Part shown: one piece after another, positions 34,754 through 46,893 of the stretch
How positions within the stretch are numbered: the stretch's first letter is position 1
How the letters are laid out: every line of letters begins with the position of its first letter
Assembly (NCBI GenBank): GCA_037576215.1
Contig: JBANDB010000007.1
Coordinates: 651,001 to 715,000 of the forward strand
Direction of reading: 5' to 3'
From: Armillaria gallica
Lineage: Eukaryota; Basidiomycota; Agaricomycetes; Agaricales; Physalacriaceae
DNA: 64,000 bases
Program-made: the position numbers and the translations under genes
The notes under the pieces: model-generated
Database searches by the model: none
What the model saw: only the letters and a program-made list of their open reading frames with translations
What the model was told of the DNA's origin: nothing

Positions 34754-36070
34754 TTACATCCTCTTCAACGTGCTCTTACCCTCAACCTCCGGAATTTCCC
34801 CAATCATCGCAATAAGCTCCCTATAAACCTTCTTCTCATATACTCCATACCTCTCCCTCAAATCCACATCGGGGTTCTCAAACACCACCTTCACCATCCT
34901 CCCGCACTCGGAATCCTTCCTCCTATAATTCTCATCGAGGACCTTCCGCTGCTCGGACGTACACACTGCACCACGAAAACTTGTTATCGATGATATCCGT
35001 GCTGATCTGCTCGGGCGTGCCGGAAAGGTTGAGATAGTCGTCTTGGATCTGGAAGCACTCGCCAAGAGGGATGAGAATGGATTTAGCGAGGGCGTAGGGC
35101 TCGATGGTTTGGGTCCCGGAGGGGTAGGATTGTGGGACGTGGAACATGTACATGGCAAGGGCGACAGGGAGGTAGAAGGGGTAGTATGCGATTTTGTAGA
35201 TCACGATCTGTGGATATCTTTGTATAACGGTCAATACAAGCGCGACATCAGCGGAAGGAAGTACGCACTTTTTCAGTGAGAACTTGCTCAAATCAACTTC
35301 GTCCCCCAGAGCAGTAATCAAATCGATAAGCTGCCATCTCCGTCTGGAACGTCGTCTCCAGGAATATCAGCATAGTAGCTCTCCCCGCGGAAATGCTTCT
35401 TGAGAAGGTCATATATCGCGGCTTCGAGCATGGACGAGTCGTTGACGACGATTTCGCCGACTTTTGGGGACGCGGTACCAGCAGGCCTTCGGCGCGTGAT
35501 CGATGAATCCACCATGCCGTCCTAGACGAAGAAGGCTTGGAGCTGTGAATGGACGGGTGAGAACGGAAAAACAGGAAGATACAGAAGGTTGGACGCACGA
35601 GCTCGATGCTCCATCCGAGTACGGCAGCCTTTAGGTGCTTGTCGTCCGTCAGCCCCTTGATTATCTTGGCGGTGCCGACGACAGACATGCAGCGGTTCAG
35701 TTTACCTCCGAAGACGTTGTAGTCGAGATTTTGTCAGGAGGATGAGCTCGGTTCCGTTTTCCAGTGAAGCTCCCTCACCCTCTCGTACCACTCAATCGCA
35801 TCGTTGGGCATATCCTCGCCCGAAATGTAGTCAAGCAGTTCCTGCTTGATGACCTTCCATGTTCGTTCGAAACGCGCGTGGCGGGCTGCCGTGTCGGCCG
35901 ATATATCTAATGAACGTGAATGGACGTGATGAGAAAGCGATGCTGTATGAATGGTGGTCGTGTCTGGGATTTATTTGTTCGCTTATCCCTGAATGGTAAT
36001 ATCCGTTTCCTGAGAGGACGCGGAGAAGTACGACAGGCGGCGCCAAGATCTGAGTCTCGGACGTCGACAT
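34754..36070 (-). pseudogene. Farnesyl diphosphate synthase pseudogene, copy 2
   Basis: Minus strand exons can be followed: AARHARFERTWKVIKQELLDYISGE (about 35890-35820), NVFGGKLNRCMSVVGTAKIIK (about 35715-35650), SSITRRRPAG and MLEAAIYDLLKKHFRGESYY (about 35515-35380), [37 protein letters not shown] (second Asp-rich motif, last Asp now Asn) and the C-terminal [13 protein letters not shown]. The first Asp-rich motif is destroyed (stop-DGMVD) and frameshifts flank FQTEM. It ends at EVEG/GTAAGAG, an exon boundary, without the last exon, only 121 bp before the NLR start. It keeps many CpG, unlike copy 1. Not a working enzyme. Confidence 0.83.
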
Positions 36071-36449
36071 TCAGAACGCGAACACACCCCACGGCAGTCT
36101 CCATCTCGCTACACCGACCACTCATCCATCTCCTCCACGATTTGAAATCCCACTGACTTCGCACCCGGAAGTTGGGCTGGTGGTAGCTCCAATGGTAAAC
36201 GGGTTTGATGACTGGTCAGACCCAAATACTAGTCGCGTTGCTGTATCCAGGTCTTCATGGTACGTAGAAGGCGGGATAGGAGTTTTTGGAAGTGTAGGTC
36301 GTCGGTTCTGTGATTGATCGTTTCACGGTGTTGGTGTTGGTGTTTTAAGCTACGTTGAAATATGGAAGGGGGTTGGGAGATGGGCGAGCAGAGGTATGGA
36401 GCCGTTAACCTTGGGGCTGAAGAAGCTACGGTACTGCTCGTAAGCGCGA

Positions 36450-36900
36450 TTGAAGTGACCAATGAGTCCGCAAGACGTACGACGGCGACGGAGTCGCGGT
36501 CTTTGAACCGACGACACTGATAAGAGAGACAGATGCTGAGTTTCGACCTCCAGGTTTGGCGCGAAAACCGTCTTATGGTGACTGTCATAGTGCATCAACG
36601 TGGCGCGTACATGAACATCGACGGTGGTGTGATTTCGGTTGATCCCCCTCCTTGTCTTGGCTGTACGAATCCTTATTCCTGTCTAAATACGAATCTGCCT
36701 GCAGATAAGCAAAGTCGAAGAACATCGATTGAAACCATGCTTACCATCGTCCGCAGGTCTATCTCTTCCAACATCTTAGAAACGTCCCGTCGAAACATTT
36801 TGGATTTTGCCTCGCATTCTGTAGCAAACAGAAAGGCCCTCAAGTCTCGTCGTGTCGTTCGCCTATTGCAGGCGCGCGCTGCTCCCGGTCCAAAAGTTTG
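36450..36900. other. Spacer, nothing certain
   Basis: Beyond the duplicated FPPS-NLR block. A 127-codon plus-strand frame (36533-36916, ATG start) is open but resembles nothing I know and overlaps antisense open frames of GC-rich DNA, so it is not called as a gene. Confidence 0.4.
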
Positions 36901-39900
36901 TCGTATTGTGACTTGATCTGGGCTGCCAGTAGATGTCTTGATAGCGAAGGGGATGCTGGAGGGTCCCTGTCAGAAACACAAGTCCTGGTAACCATTGAAG
37001 ATAAAACATACCTTTTCCTCTCTCAGAGTTGGCTTCTCTCCTCTGCACGATCATCCACCGTTGCACAACAAAGCACCTTTCCTAGATCCCTGTGCTTCAA
37101 GCCATGCTCAGTCCCGAAATCCAAGGTTCCAGTTCGGCTTGTCAAGTCGCTGAGACGACTGAGCGCGTCCTCAACAGAATGCTTGAGTCGGTCATACGGG
37201 TGTCACGACTTCCTGCGGTGTTTGTTAAGGATGTGTGTGTTGGAGAAAGTCACGTCGTCATCGAAATATGGTGATGGTAAGAGACGAAGAAACGTGGGCA
37301 ACGTGGGAGCTGCCGATCAACAAACAACCCGACCTTGTACCGCCGCCACGCCTGGAATCGCAAAGCGAAAGAATTATATTAAATAACAATATTATATATT
37401 GTACAAAAAGTAATAGAATGAAGTGAAATACAAAGTCTGAAGAATGCTCGCGATCCCAGGGGAAAGCAAGCAAGACTACGAACAGTCAAAGCTCGTACGA
37501 TTCTAACGTCCCGTTCCAATGTATGTGACATCGCTCGATTCTCGAACGGGCTTTCGTGCCGTGGCAAGCATAGTCTCTCGTTAAGCCTTTTCAACGAGAA
37601 GCTAAACCTTGCCGTTGTGGGTCTGAGATGCCTCCAAAGACTCACGCTAACCCTAGGGACGATGTGTTGGAATGAAGGAACGAAGACGAGAGGAGAGGAG
37701 AAAAAGGGCACACAAAGCAAGAATGCCTCCCAAGACATATCTCTATATCGTACATTACCCAGGACTTCCACGGCGATTGTTTCTACTTCCTCGGTGGTAA
37801 CGGTCGTTGAAAGGGATGGGGACGGCGTCGAGTAAGGCCTCCTGCATCTCGAAGGACGAATTTTTTCCCTCAGAAACGATTGATGACACAAGAATACCGG
37901 ATATTGTAGATCCTAAACGAATTTCAGTGGGAAAAGGAATGTATCACGCACATAGATGGCGTCGACGTCCCGAACCAAAGTTCATCAACTGAAGGAACGA
38001 TTAGCCCAGCACGTCAGCACAAGGGATCGGCAACCTACTTTAGGACGCTATCGTTCCACACAAACGGCTGCAATGATACGAAGCAGCATTGCATGAGTGC
38101 AGTACACAAAGCTAGTAAAGGATGGCGTCGACGCCATACACCTCGCAGTCGGGCCTATAAGTACCCTTCATGATCTCGATGATCCTTTTCCCAGCGTGGT
38201 TAGCTGCAAGCGATCCCAGCACATAGCCGAGCGACCACAGCTGACAAGGTGTCTGCCTGGATGTTTGCTCAAGTTTAAAACCAACGATGGCTGCCGCCAA
38301 TTGGCTGGGACAGTCAGTAGGTCTGCTCGCCGTATGGGACCAGCTGTTCGCGAGCTTTAGTTGACATCCCGAAAGTCGCATACAGACACCTACTATTCAA
38401 TGGGCGAAATTCCTGAAAACAGATTGACGACAAGGGAACGCGAGACCACCACTGTATTTAGATCCTGGACAGATTTCAACAGAAAGCAGGGGAGTTAAGG
38501 ATAAAGAACGTACCACGCACAGGACTAGCATCCATGCCGCAAACTGTGGTTCGCACGCTGAGGGAACCGTTAGCAGAGAACAGTGCGTGGGTAGTTAACA
38601 ACGCACCTCGTAGAAACACACCCCGTCCCGTGCGAGAGGTAACACTGATATCTAAGACGACATCAAGCTCCAAAGACGACGACTCAAGTTGAAAGCACAT
38701 ACCTCTCATGCTACCCGCCCTGCTCCGTACCATTTTCGCTGACCCTCATCGATAGATTAGCACACGAAAGGCCCAATGCCGGATCACCTCTGGCTGATAC
38801 CCCGCGCACAATGTTTTCCTTCACGTCAGCCTGTGTATAGTCCGTCGTCTGCCGCCCAGTATATGGACATCCGCTGCCAACTTGCTCATCGAGTCGATCG
38901 TGTTTTGAATACCGAAAAATATAAATCCACGGGGACTTCGTTGCAAATTCGTAAACAGCCCTTCTTCTTCAAGTCAACTCTGTATCCCATCTCATCAGTC
39001 AAAGGGAACAACAATGTTAGATTGACTTGACTAACAGGCTGCCGCTGATTGAGCTTCCTAGGCAGTAGGCAGATCTACTTTGAGTGCGGATCTGTGAGTG
39101 AGCTTCAGCTGAGGTCCTGGCGTACGCATAGTCCATGGAGGCACGTACTTTATAATATAGACGTTGTTCGGGCGACCCGTAGCATTGAACACCAGTAGAT
39201 CGTGTTATTTCTGAGAAGTGATTGAAGACACGAGAATATGAGAACACCATAGATCCTACGTGCCTTGTAACACTATACGCTGTTCACCTGCGAGGTTTAT
39301 TTCGAGTAATATATCACACTGATATTGGTTTTGATGTCAGCTTCAAAAGACAACGACTCGGATGCAGAATACATACCTCTCAAGCCAAAAGACAAGACCT
39401 GCCCTGCCCCGTAGTATCGCCGAACGTGTCTCCTCCATGACGGTCCTCCAGGGTCCTCCTCGCCGTGAATCATCAATGGCTTAGCACGGCAGGCGGTGGT
39501 CGAGACGTTGAAAGGGCATTCCCGAGCTGAGGCGGCAGGTCGTGGGTGACATTGACAGTTCATCGAGGATAGAAGTATTTTCTCCTCCAAGTCTTCCCAC
39601 CGCCAGCGTTGTCCGTGTGCCTTCTTGGCTTCAACATGGTCTGCCGACTCGACCCAACAATTGCTTCGATATTTTGGTGCCGGTAGGAGTCGTATTGCTG
39701 TCGCGAGACGAAGAAAGGATAAGGCCTTGGAGAAAGGCGTTTAGTGCGCGGATTGTCTGGAGAGTGAACGCCTTACCCAAAACCCACTCCTCATCCGTGT
39801 GTGTAGCAAACATCCGCCCACATCTCCCGCATCTCGTCTTGGCGCATTCCTGTCCAATATCGAGGCTGAGACTGGTCGTAGCGGTGAAAGACGTCGAGGA

Positions 39901-40700
39901 AGGAAAATCCGCAAAGCATCGTCACTAAATCCGAGGGCCCTGACGCGGTATTCTGAGATGATTGAGCGTGTCTTGCCCCAGATCTCGCCGGTGTGCGCGT
40001 TAGAGAAAGTGGCGCCGTCGTCGAGGGTGATGATGGTAGGAGTCGAAGAAACTTGAGCAACGTGGGAGCTAACGATCACAAACAACGTTGACCTGTACTA
40101 CCACCACGGCCACCACACGACGGCCGCTGACGCCAACGACGAGCTCAAGGCCATCGACATCGCCCAAAAGTGCCTTACCACTACGCTACCCTCGCAGTCA
40201 AGGTTTCTCCTTCCGTGCCTCCTACATCTGAAGCTCAAGCCGGCCTCTCGTCATGAAAATGGCTGTCTCTGCTAATTGCCGACATATCTACTAATTGATA
40301 GCGTTTACTCCAGCCAGTCTCTCCTCCGCCGACGACCTCCCCGTTCGTGCTCGTCAACGTCCTTCCTCATACGCCCACCTTTCAGCAGATCCATCGCTAC
40401 CCGCACGCGTCGTCTCTCAACACTCCGTCCGCTGCCCGCATTTCACATAGACTCTACAAACGTGTGATGAATTGAGGCCGTCGACGTCGCCATCCGCAAA
40501 GTTTAGTGCGTCTTCTCCACCCTCTTCAGTCAAGTTTTCTCCTCCCCGCGTGTCGTCCTAGTGAACGACAATGAGGGTGACAAGGAATCGCAAATAAACA
40601 TAATTATATTGAATAAATAATGATACTACTACGTACAAAAAGTGATAGACTATAAAGCACGAAGTGGAATAAAAGTCCTAGCTGTGAAGAAACGCTCGCA
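36900..40700. repeat. GC-rich dispersed repeat (V copy 1)
   Basis: Its order of segments recurs at 51.24-53.08 plus 57.54-58.24 kb: ATGCCTCCAAA near 37627, TTTCAGTGGGAAA near 37922, TTGGTGCCGGTAGG near 39676, and CCAAAACCCACTC near 39777. A related tail (GAAACGTGGGCAACGTGGGAG near 37290 and GAAACTTGAGCAACGTGGGAG near 40050) occurs twice here, each followed by a TACAAAAAGT-ATAGA stretch. Antisense frames include EEWVLGKAFTLQTIRALNAF, whose decayed form EEWVLDKMF occurs at 57.6 kb, so a coding gene may once have been carried. The product is not recognised. Confidence 0.6.
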
Positions 40701-41620
40701 CTTCCAGCAAGACTACCACAGTCAAAATTTCAAACCGCACATGATCGTGTAATCTCCCTATTCTGCGTAGGTATGTGCCGCCGCCGCTTGAATAAGACAA
40801 GAGTTTCCCTCCGGCCTTCGGCCTCCGGGAATCCCTCTTGGTTTATTGCGAGAACTGATGTTAGAGTGAGAAGGAAATGGCTGTGTAATGAAAGCGATGA
40901 AGATGAAGTGTTGGAACTCATGAGGCACATGGAGTAAGCGAGTAAACGCGCTGCGCATGAATGCCGTGAAGGTTCCGAGTCCTGTGTATACAGGCTCGGT
41001 CTTATGCGGTTTTTGGGGTAGGTCCTCAGTGGCTGTGCATTTTGGTTAAGTCGGTCTTTGCCGGCTTGGTCATCGTGCATTACGTCATCATTGCCGCATT
41101 CATTGTCGGCATCTCATCGGCTATTTCGGATTGTTCCGTGGCTTGCAGCGTTGTTGCTCTTTCTTTTGTGTCCTTTTTCGCTCGTCTCTTGTCTGTATTG
41201 AACTTGCTGTTACATAGCTATGTTGGTACTAAGTATTCAATAACCAACTTTGTGTTTCAATGTTCTGACTGTAGGCTCCTCTCCCTCTTTATTACGATCC
41301 TTCTGCTCCGCTTTCTCCTTTACATTTTTGCAATGTATTGTTCTTTCTCTCTCCTGTTCATGGCTGTCAGCTCGAACTTGTCTTTTTGAATGCATGCTTG
41401 CAGCTCACCTTCGAAAATCCCTTGTCTATCATAGCTACTGATTGCAACTTCAGCTTCAACTTCTTTTGGCCATTCTTGAGAGCTACCGCTATAATGGACA
41501 GTTGGACTTCGAAGTATGTCTCCGATGTGAAACGTCTGTGGTTCAGTTCCCTTGAATCTGTGGCTGCTGTGTCAGCTCCTCTTTTTCTGGTTCAAAATCG
41601 CTCTCAGCTCACCTCCTTTC
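40701..41620. other. Left flank of element B, no recognised gene
   Basis: Contains a GC hairpin (CCGGCCTTCGGCCTCCGG near 40799) and a hydrophobic plus-strand frame at 41042-41389 that lacks an ATG start. Neither supports a gene call. Bases 41616-41620 (CTTTC) are the left target duplication of element B. Confidence 0.45.
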
Positions 41621-42052
41621 TGTAAGACCCAAACTCCAATCAAGAGTAAACAACAGCTGTATCATGTTCGTACAGTCACTGTTGAGTCTCATGGTGATTG
41701 ATGATCAAGTATTTGGCAAGTAGCGCTCAGCGAGAATGAATGTGTTTTGGTATGAATAAATGTTAGCTCAAAGCTAAGGAATATACAGCTTTGAGTAGAC
41801 TACTTAAATACTAAAGTGAGGGTCCTAATAATAAGTGCACTGTGTTAGAAAGTGAATAAGCAAGTACATGGTGACCGAGAATAAAACACATGTCGAGGGC
41901 TTGTGACTGTATAAGTTACACGGTAGCCAAGTGTGACTGTATCGTGATGTGAAGACTCTGTGAAGTCGCATATCTGAAGATAAGATAAGAGTAAGTGCCG
42001 GAGATAAGATAAGATAAGAGGTGCTTAGGTAAAGAAAATGAATAAATTGTAA
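41621..42052 (-). repeat. 3' LTR of element B
   Basis: 432 bp, TGTAAGACCC to TTGTAACA. TATA-like box TATTTAAG on the minus strand (41803-41810) and primer motif at 41763-41775. Differs from the 5' LTR mainly at CpG/TpG sites (for example ACACATGTCGAGG against ACATATGTCAAGG). Confidence 0.93.
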
Positions 42053-42069
42053 CATTACCCCCTCATTAA
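42053..42069 (-). other. Polypurine tract of element B
   Basis: AATGAGGGGGTAA on the minus strand, directly next to the 3' LTR, identical to the tract in element A. Confidence 0.85.
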
Positions 42070-42088
42070 GGCAGGTGTCCCACTGCTG

Positions 42089-45000
42089 TTATGGTATGTT
42101 CATCAGTTTGAATGGTGATTTTGTGTATGTTGAAGGGTCATCATTGCTGCTGAATAGGTCCCAAAGCTGCTCTTGGTCGTACCACACCTTTTTTCCTGTC
42201 CTTGCATCTGTGTAACTTTGCCAGTCCTCCATTCTGCTGTTGATCATGTCAATGTGCTCTGTGATGTACTCATCGATGAGTTCATCGGCGTCCATGTTAT
42301 CCTCCCATACCCAACTGTTTGACTCCAGTCCATATCCTTTCCACTTGACGAAGTAATCCATAACCCAATGCTACAGTTCCCTGGCTTTTTCTCTGACTTT
42401 GTGCTCCCTACTGTCGAGGACTTTTTCAACCTCATAGTGTTCTTCACCATCCACAAGGTCTGGTGGTGGCGGAGGGGGTTGCTCTTGGTTAGGGAATGCA
42501 GGTGGAGTGTATGGGGTGAGGAGTGCCTCATTGAATGTGGGATGTATGCACCAATTCACTGGGAGTTTCAGAGTGTACACTGATGCTCCCTTCTTTGTGA
42601 TGATTGTGAACGGACCTGTTCATTTGTCTGCAAGCTTTTTCTTTGGTCGTGGGAGATTAAGGTTGGTTGCGTCAAGCCAAACCTTGTCTCCTACTTTATA
42701 CTCAACTACAGGTCGTTTCTTTTTGTCATACTGGGCTTTCATCTGGTCGGCGGCTTTCTTGAGCGCTCGTTTTGCTTCAGCATGTATCTTTTGCATCTGT
42801 GAGATGAATGTTGTCGAGGTGGGGGTGTGGAAGGGTGCTCGGGGTTTTGCTCCTGGTTGGATGTCAGCATTATAGCTGTAGTTGACCTTGAAGGGGCTTT
42901 TTCCTGTAGCGGAATGGGTGCGGTTGTTATGAGCAAACACTGTGAGTGACAGCCATTCTACCCAGTCGTTCTGGAGATGGTTGACGAAGATACGAAGGTA
43001 TTTTTCAACATCCTGGTTGACTCATTCTGTCTGCCCATCTGTCTGTGGGTGGTATGCTGTGGATATGTTCATCTTGATTTGGAGAAGGTCATAGAGGTCT
43101 TGCATGAATTTGGAGATGAACACGGTGCCTCGGTCGCTGATAATGACTTGGGGCATCCCATGTTTGGTGTAAACTTCGTCTTGTAGGATCTTGGCCCACC
43201 CTTCCGATGACATCTCTGTGGTACATGCAATAGATATGATCTCCTTTGAGAAGCAATCAACAATCATTAAGATGGTGTCGTATCCCTTGCACATTGGTAG
43301 ACCAGTGACCATATTAACAGAGATGTGGGTCCATGGTCAGGAAGGAATGGTGTTAGGATGAAGTGGCGCCGCCTTTGCTTGAGTGCTCGACTTGGTTTGT
43401 TGGTATGTCTTGCAGGCACAGACATAATCCTCTATGTCTTTCTTCATCTTGGGCCACCAGTATTCTCATAAGACAAGTTCTTTGGTCTTTTCAATGCCAG
43501 GGTGACCCGCCGTGATGTGGTCGTGAAATACCATGATAATTTCCCCTTGCAATGCATGATCTTGGGGAACATAGATATGGGAATCGTAATAGATTAACCC
43601 ATTATCTAGTTTCATTCCTTGATCGTGGTTGAGAGACATGGAGACATTCTTGTCCCATCGGTGGTGATCAAGTGTGGCTTGTTTGATTTTAGTATGAACT
43701 TCCTCTGTTGTCAGCATGACCATTGCCCAGAAGTGTTCTGGTTTGAGGACTATAACCTCATCATTGTCCTCCTTCCCTTGTTCATGATCGGCTCTGCAAC
43801 TAAGCAAGTCAGCTTTCTTGTTTGATACTCCTGGCTTATGGTGGAGAGAGAAGTGGTATTTCGCCAGTTCTGTTACCCAACAAGCTTGTTGTTGGTTCAG
43901 TTTCTGGGGTTTTCAGAAATACTGGAGATTCTGATGATCTGTCCAGATTTCAAAATCTTGGGCTGCCCCCATCAGGTAGTGTCGCCATTCATCAAGTGCG
44001 AGCATTATCGCGAGCAGTTCTTTGTTGTAAATTTCGTAATTTCATTCTGTAACTGTGAGGGACTTGGAGAGAAATGCGACTGGGCGCCATTTTCCATCCT
44101 GTTCCTGTGACAATATGGCACCTATTGCTCCTTCACTGGCATCCACCTCGACACGGAACTTGCCCTCCTCCGTTGGTATGGCTAGTACCACTTCCTCGGC
44201 CAATAGCCTCTTCAGCTCTTCAAATGCGTCCTGCTGCGCTTTTCCCCACTTCCACAGATTGTTTCCTGTCAGCTGTGTCATTGGTTTGACAACCTTGCTG
44301 TACCCTTTGATGAAATGTTGGTAGAAATTGGTGAAGCCAAGGAACGACTGCAACTGCTGTTTCTTGGCTGGCACAGGCCACTCTGCTATTCCGGCAATCT
44401 TGACTGGATCCATGTGGATGCTTCCCTCACTGATGATGACCCCAAGGTACTCGGTTTCTAAAGTCTCGAACTCACATTTCTCCACTTTAAGGAATAGCTT
44501 GTTCTTTCATAAGACTTTTAGAACCTCGCATGTGATGCGGCAATGTTCTTCCTTGGTTTTGGACATGATTAAAATATTGTTGAGGTAGACTGTGACGGCA
44601 CCTGACACAATGAGATCTTTGAAGATGTCGTTCATCATCCACTGGAAGGTCACAGGGGAATTGGTAAGTCTGAAGAACATAACTGTGGGCTCCAACAAGC
44701 CTCAGTTGGTTCTGAAGGCCACCTTCCACTCATCACCACTCTTGATGCGTATGTTGTTGTAACCCCATCAAACGTTGAGTTTGGAGAAATAGTTGGCGCC
44801 TCATAGCTTGTCCATCAGTTCTGAGATGAGGGGAAGCAGGTAACGGTTTTTAATTGTTATTTCATTGAGCTTCCGATAATCTTGGACTGGTCATAGTTTG
44901 CCATCCTTCTTTTTGACGAAGAAGAATGGTGAAGCCATGAGTGACTTGGAGGGTCATATTCGTCCACTCGAAAGGTTCTCGTCTAAGAACTTATCAAGCT

Positions 45001-46893
45001 CTGCCTGTTCGTTTCTATTGAGTGGGTAGACTTTGCAGTCAAGGTTGGCGCTGGTATTTGGAGTGAGTTTGATGGTGTGGTCTCACATCTTTGGCTCAGG
45101 GAGTTCATCGAAATTCTCTTTGTCGAATAGGTCGCTGAAATCCCTGCACCAGTCCAGGACCATTCCCTCAAACGTCTTGGTTTTCTTGTCTGTGCTGGCC
45201 TTGGCTGTGAGGTCATTTGTGTGATGAGCACATATGAGAATAGCCTGTGTGAAATATATGGCGAGGATGGTATCCCCTTCTTCCAGTTCCTCATCCCACT
45301 TGTCATCAGGATCTGCATCAGGTAATACAAATGGATTTTTACGGCACTCGCATCGCGCAAATGTTAATGCTCCTGATTTCCAATTGATGATTGGATTGTG
45401 TTGGGATAACCAATCATGACCAAGGAAGATCTGATGATTGCCAAGTTCTGTGATAGCTAGATCTATCCATTCCACATGATCTCCAATGATAAGACAGATC
45501 TCGGCGTATTCAGTGATTGATCCTCCTGAGTTCCTAGATCCATCTGCATTATAGACTGGGATAGGTGTGGCCATCGCATGAGTCAGGATATTATGCTGCT
45601 TGACAGAGCTTTGGTTGATGGCACTACTCATGCATCCGCTGTCTACTAAGGCAGTAGCTGGAATTCGGGTTACATTTTCTAGGGTCTCGATTTGTATGTC
45701 AATAGCTAGGTCCTTCCCCTTTCCGCTCAGCTTGCTGATGTAGAGCTTCGGTTGTAATAGCTCTTCCAGCCACCACAGGACGTTGATCCTTGTCAACTTC
45801 CTCATTCCTTCAATCATCTGATCAACCACTTCCTCCATGTGCGACTTGTGAATCCAATTCTTCAAGATTGCTTTTGCTTCTGACTCTGTCTTGGCCTCTA
45901 CTATGCCGCACAGAGTCCACTCAGCTCTGAATGGTTTGAGCCATTTGTGTGGGGCCTCCTTAGCCTTCACGTCAACCTATGAGGGCTTGACTACTGTTGG
46001 CGAGGTCACCGCTGTTTCTATAGGGGGTATTAATTTAGTGTTCTTGTTCATCATGAAACTGGTGTCGTCTTCTTGGTCGGGAACCTCATACATAGTTACT
46101 TTATGCCCCCTTTCTACCACCTGGGTGCTAGCAGTTTCCTGCCTTTCAGCTTTCTTGTTGTCCTGGTCTTTTGCAATGGGATGTGAAGTGCATTTCCCAT
46201 AGGTGTCACCCTGATCTTGGCCGCTAATATGTGCGGGGGCAATGGACTCGACTTGCACTGAATGATCGGTCTTACCAGTTTCGTCTGTTACCTCTGGGCC
46301 CACAGGGTCCTTCGTTGCTTTCGGCGTCCTGGGTCTCCCTTCATCTTGTCGAGTGTTTGCGCCCTGGGGGCTCTTACCCTGTGATTGACCCTCTCATCCA
46401 GTTGTCTTCTGTATGGCATGGCAATCGTGGTTGTCCTTAGCCTTCACTAAAGCCTCTTCAATCTGGGATGTAGACTTTGGCATCTGTACAGTGATCTCTT
46501 TTACCAGAGGAGGTTTCGCTGAAGCTATTCCCTCATAACTCCCTGCGAGGCAGGGACTCCATAGAGCTGTTTTGTCAGGGGGGGCACTATGCACTTGTTC
46601 CCCTGCCCCATCTGGTCTAACCGTTATGATGGGTGTCACTATGATAGGTGACTTGTCATTTGATGCTTTCGCCTGTAATAGGTTACTCGCTGAATGTTGA
46701 GCTGGTAGTTTGACAACTATCATGCTCATTCCTGGTCCTGGGTTTTGATTCTTACTTAGTTTCTGGTCTGATTGTGAAGTTGTGGGTATATTCAAATGCA
46801 TGGTAGATACTACAGATCTATAAGTACATGATATAGGTGTGACAGGTGTACCAGCTAAAACTAAGTCCTTGGCTGAGTAAGTTGAATCATTTA
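42089..46893 (-). pseudogene. pol: pol of element B (PR-RT-RNaseH-IN-chromodomain)
   Basis: Frame -1 to gag and open through the gag stop. Protease ALVDSGCMSS; RT block SPFFFVKKKDG, but the catalytic motif reads YLNN (44576-44587) where element A has YLDD; RNase H DASEGAIGA and TDHQNLQYF; integrase zinc region CACKTYQ, catalytic region with SVNMVTGLP (Asp expected, Asn found), SDRGTVF and AYHPQTDGQTE; C-terminal chromodomain YFVKWKGYGLESNSWVW. About sixteen in-frame stops, 14 TGA and two TAG. At 44507-44509 and 44042-44044 the TGA stands where element A still has CGA (3456-3458 and 2991-2993). The enzyme would be inactive even without the stops. Confidence 0.93.

Noticed and set aside
34754..36070. 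Functional FPPS gene
   Set aside because: The first Asp-rich motif is destroyed, frameshifts are present and the last exon is missing.
36533..36916. 127-codon ORF with ATG
   Set aside because: Open but without recognised motifs or splice context, and overlapped by antisense open frames of similar length.
41042..41389. Hydrophobic membrane protein ORF left of element B
   Set aside because: No ATG, no family resemblance and codon usage typical of random pyrimidine-rich DNA.
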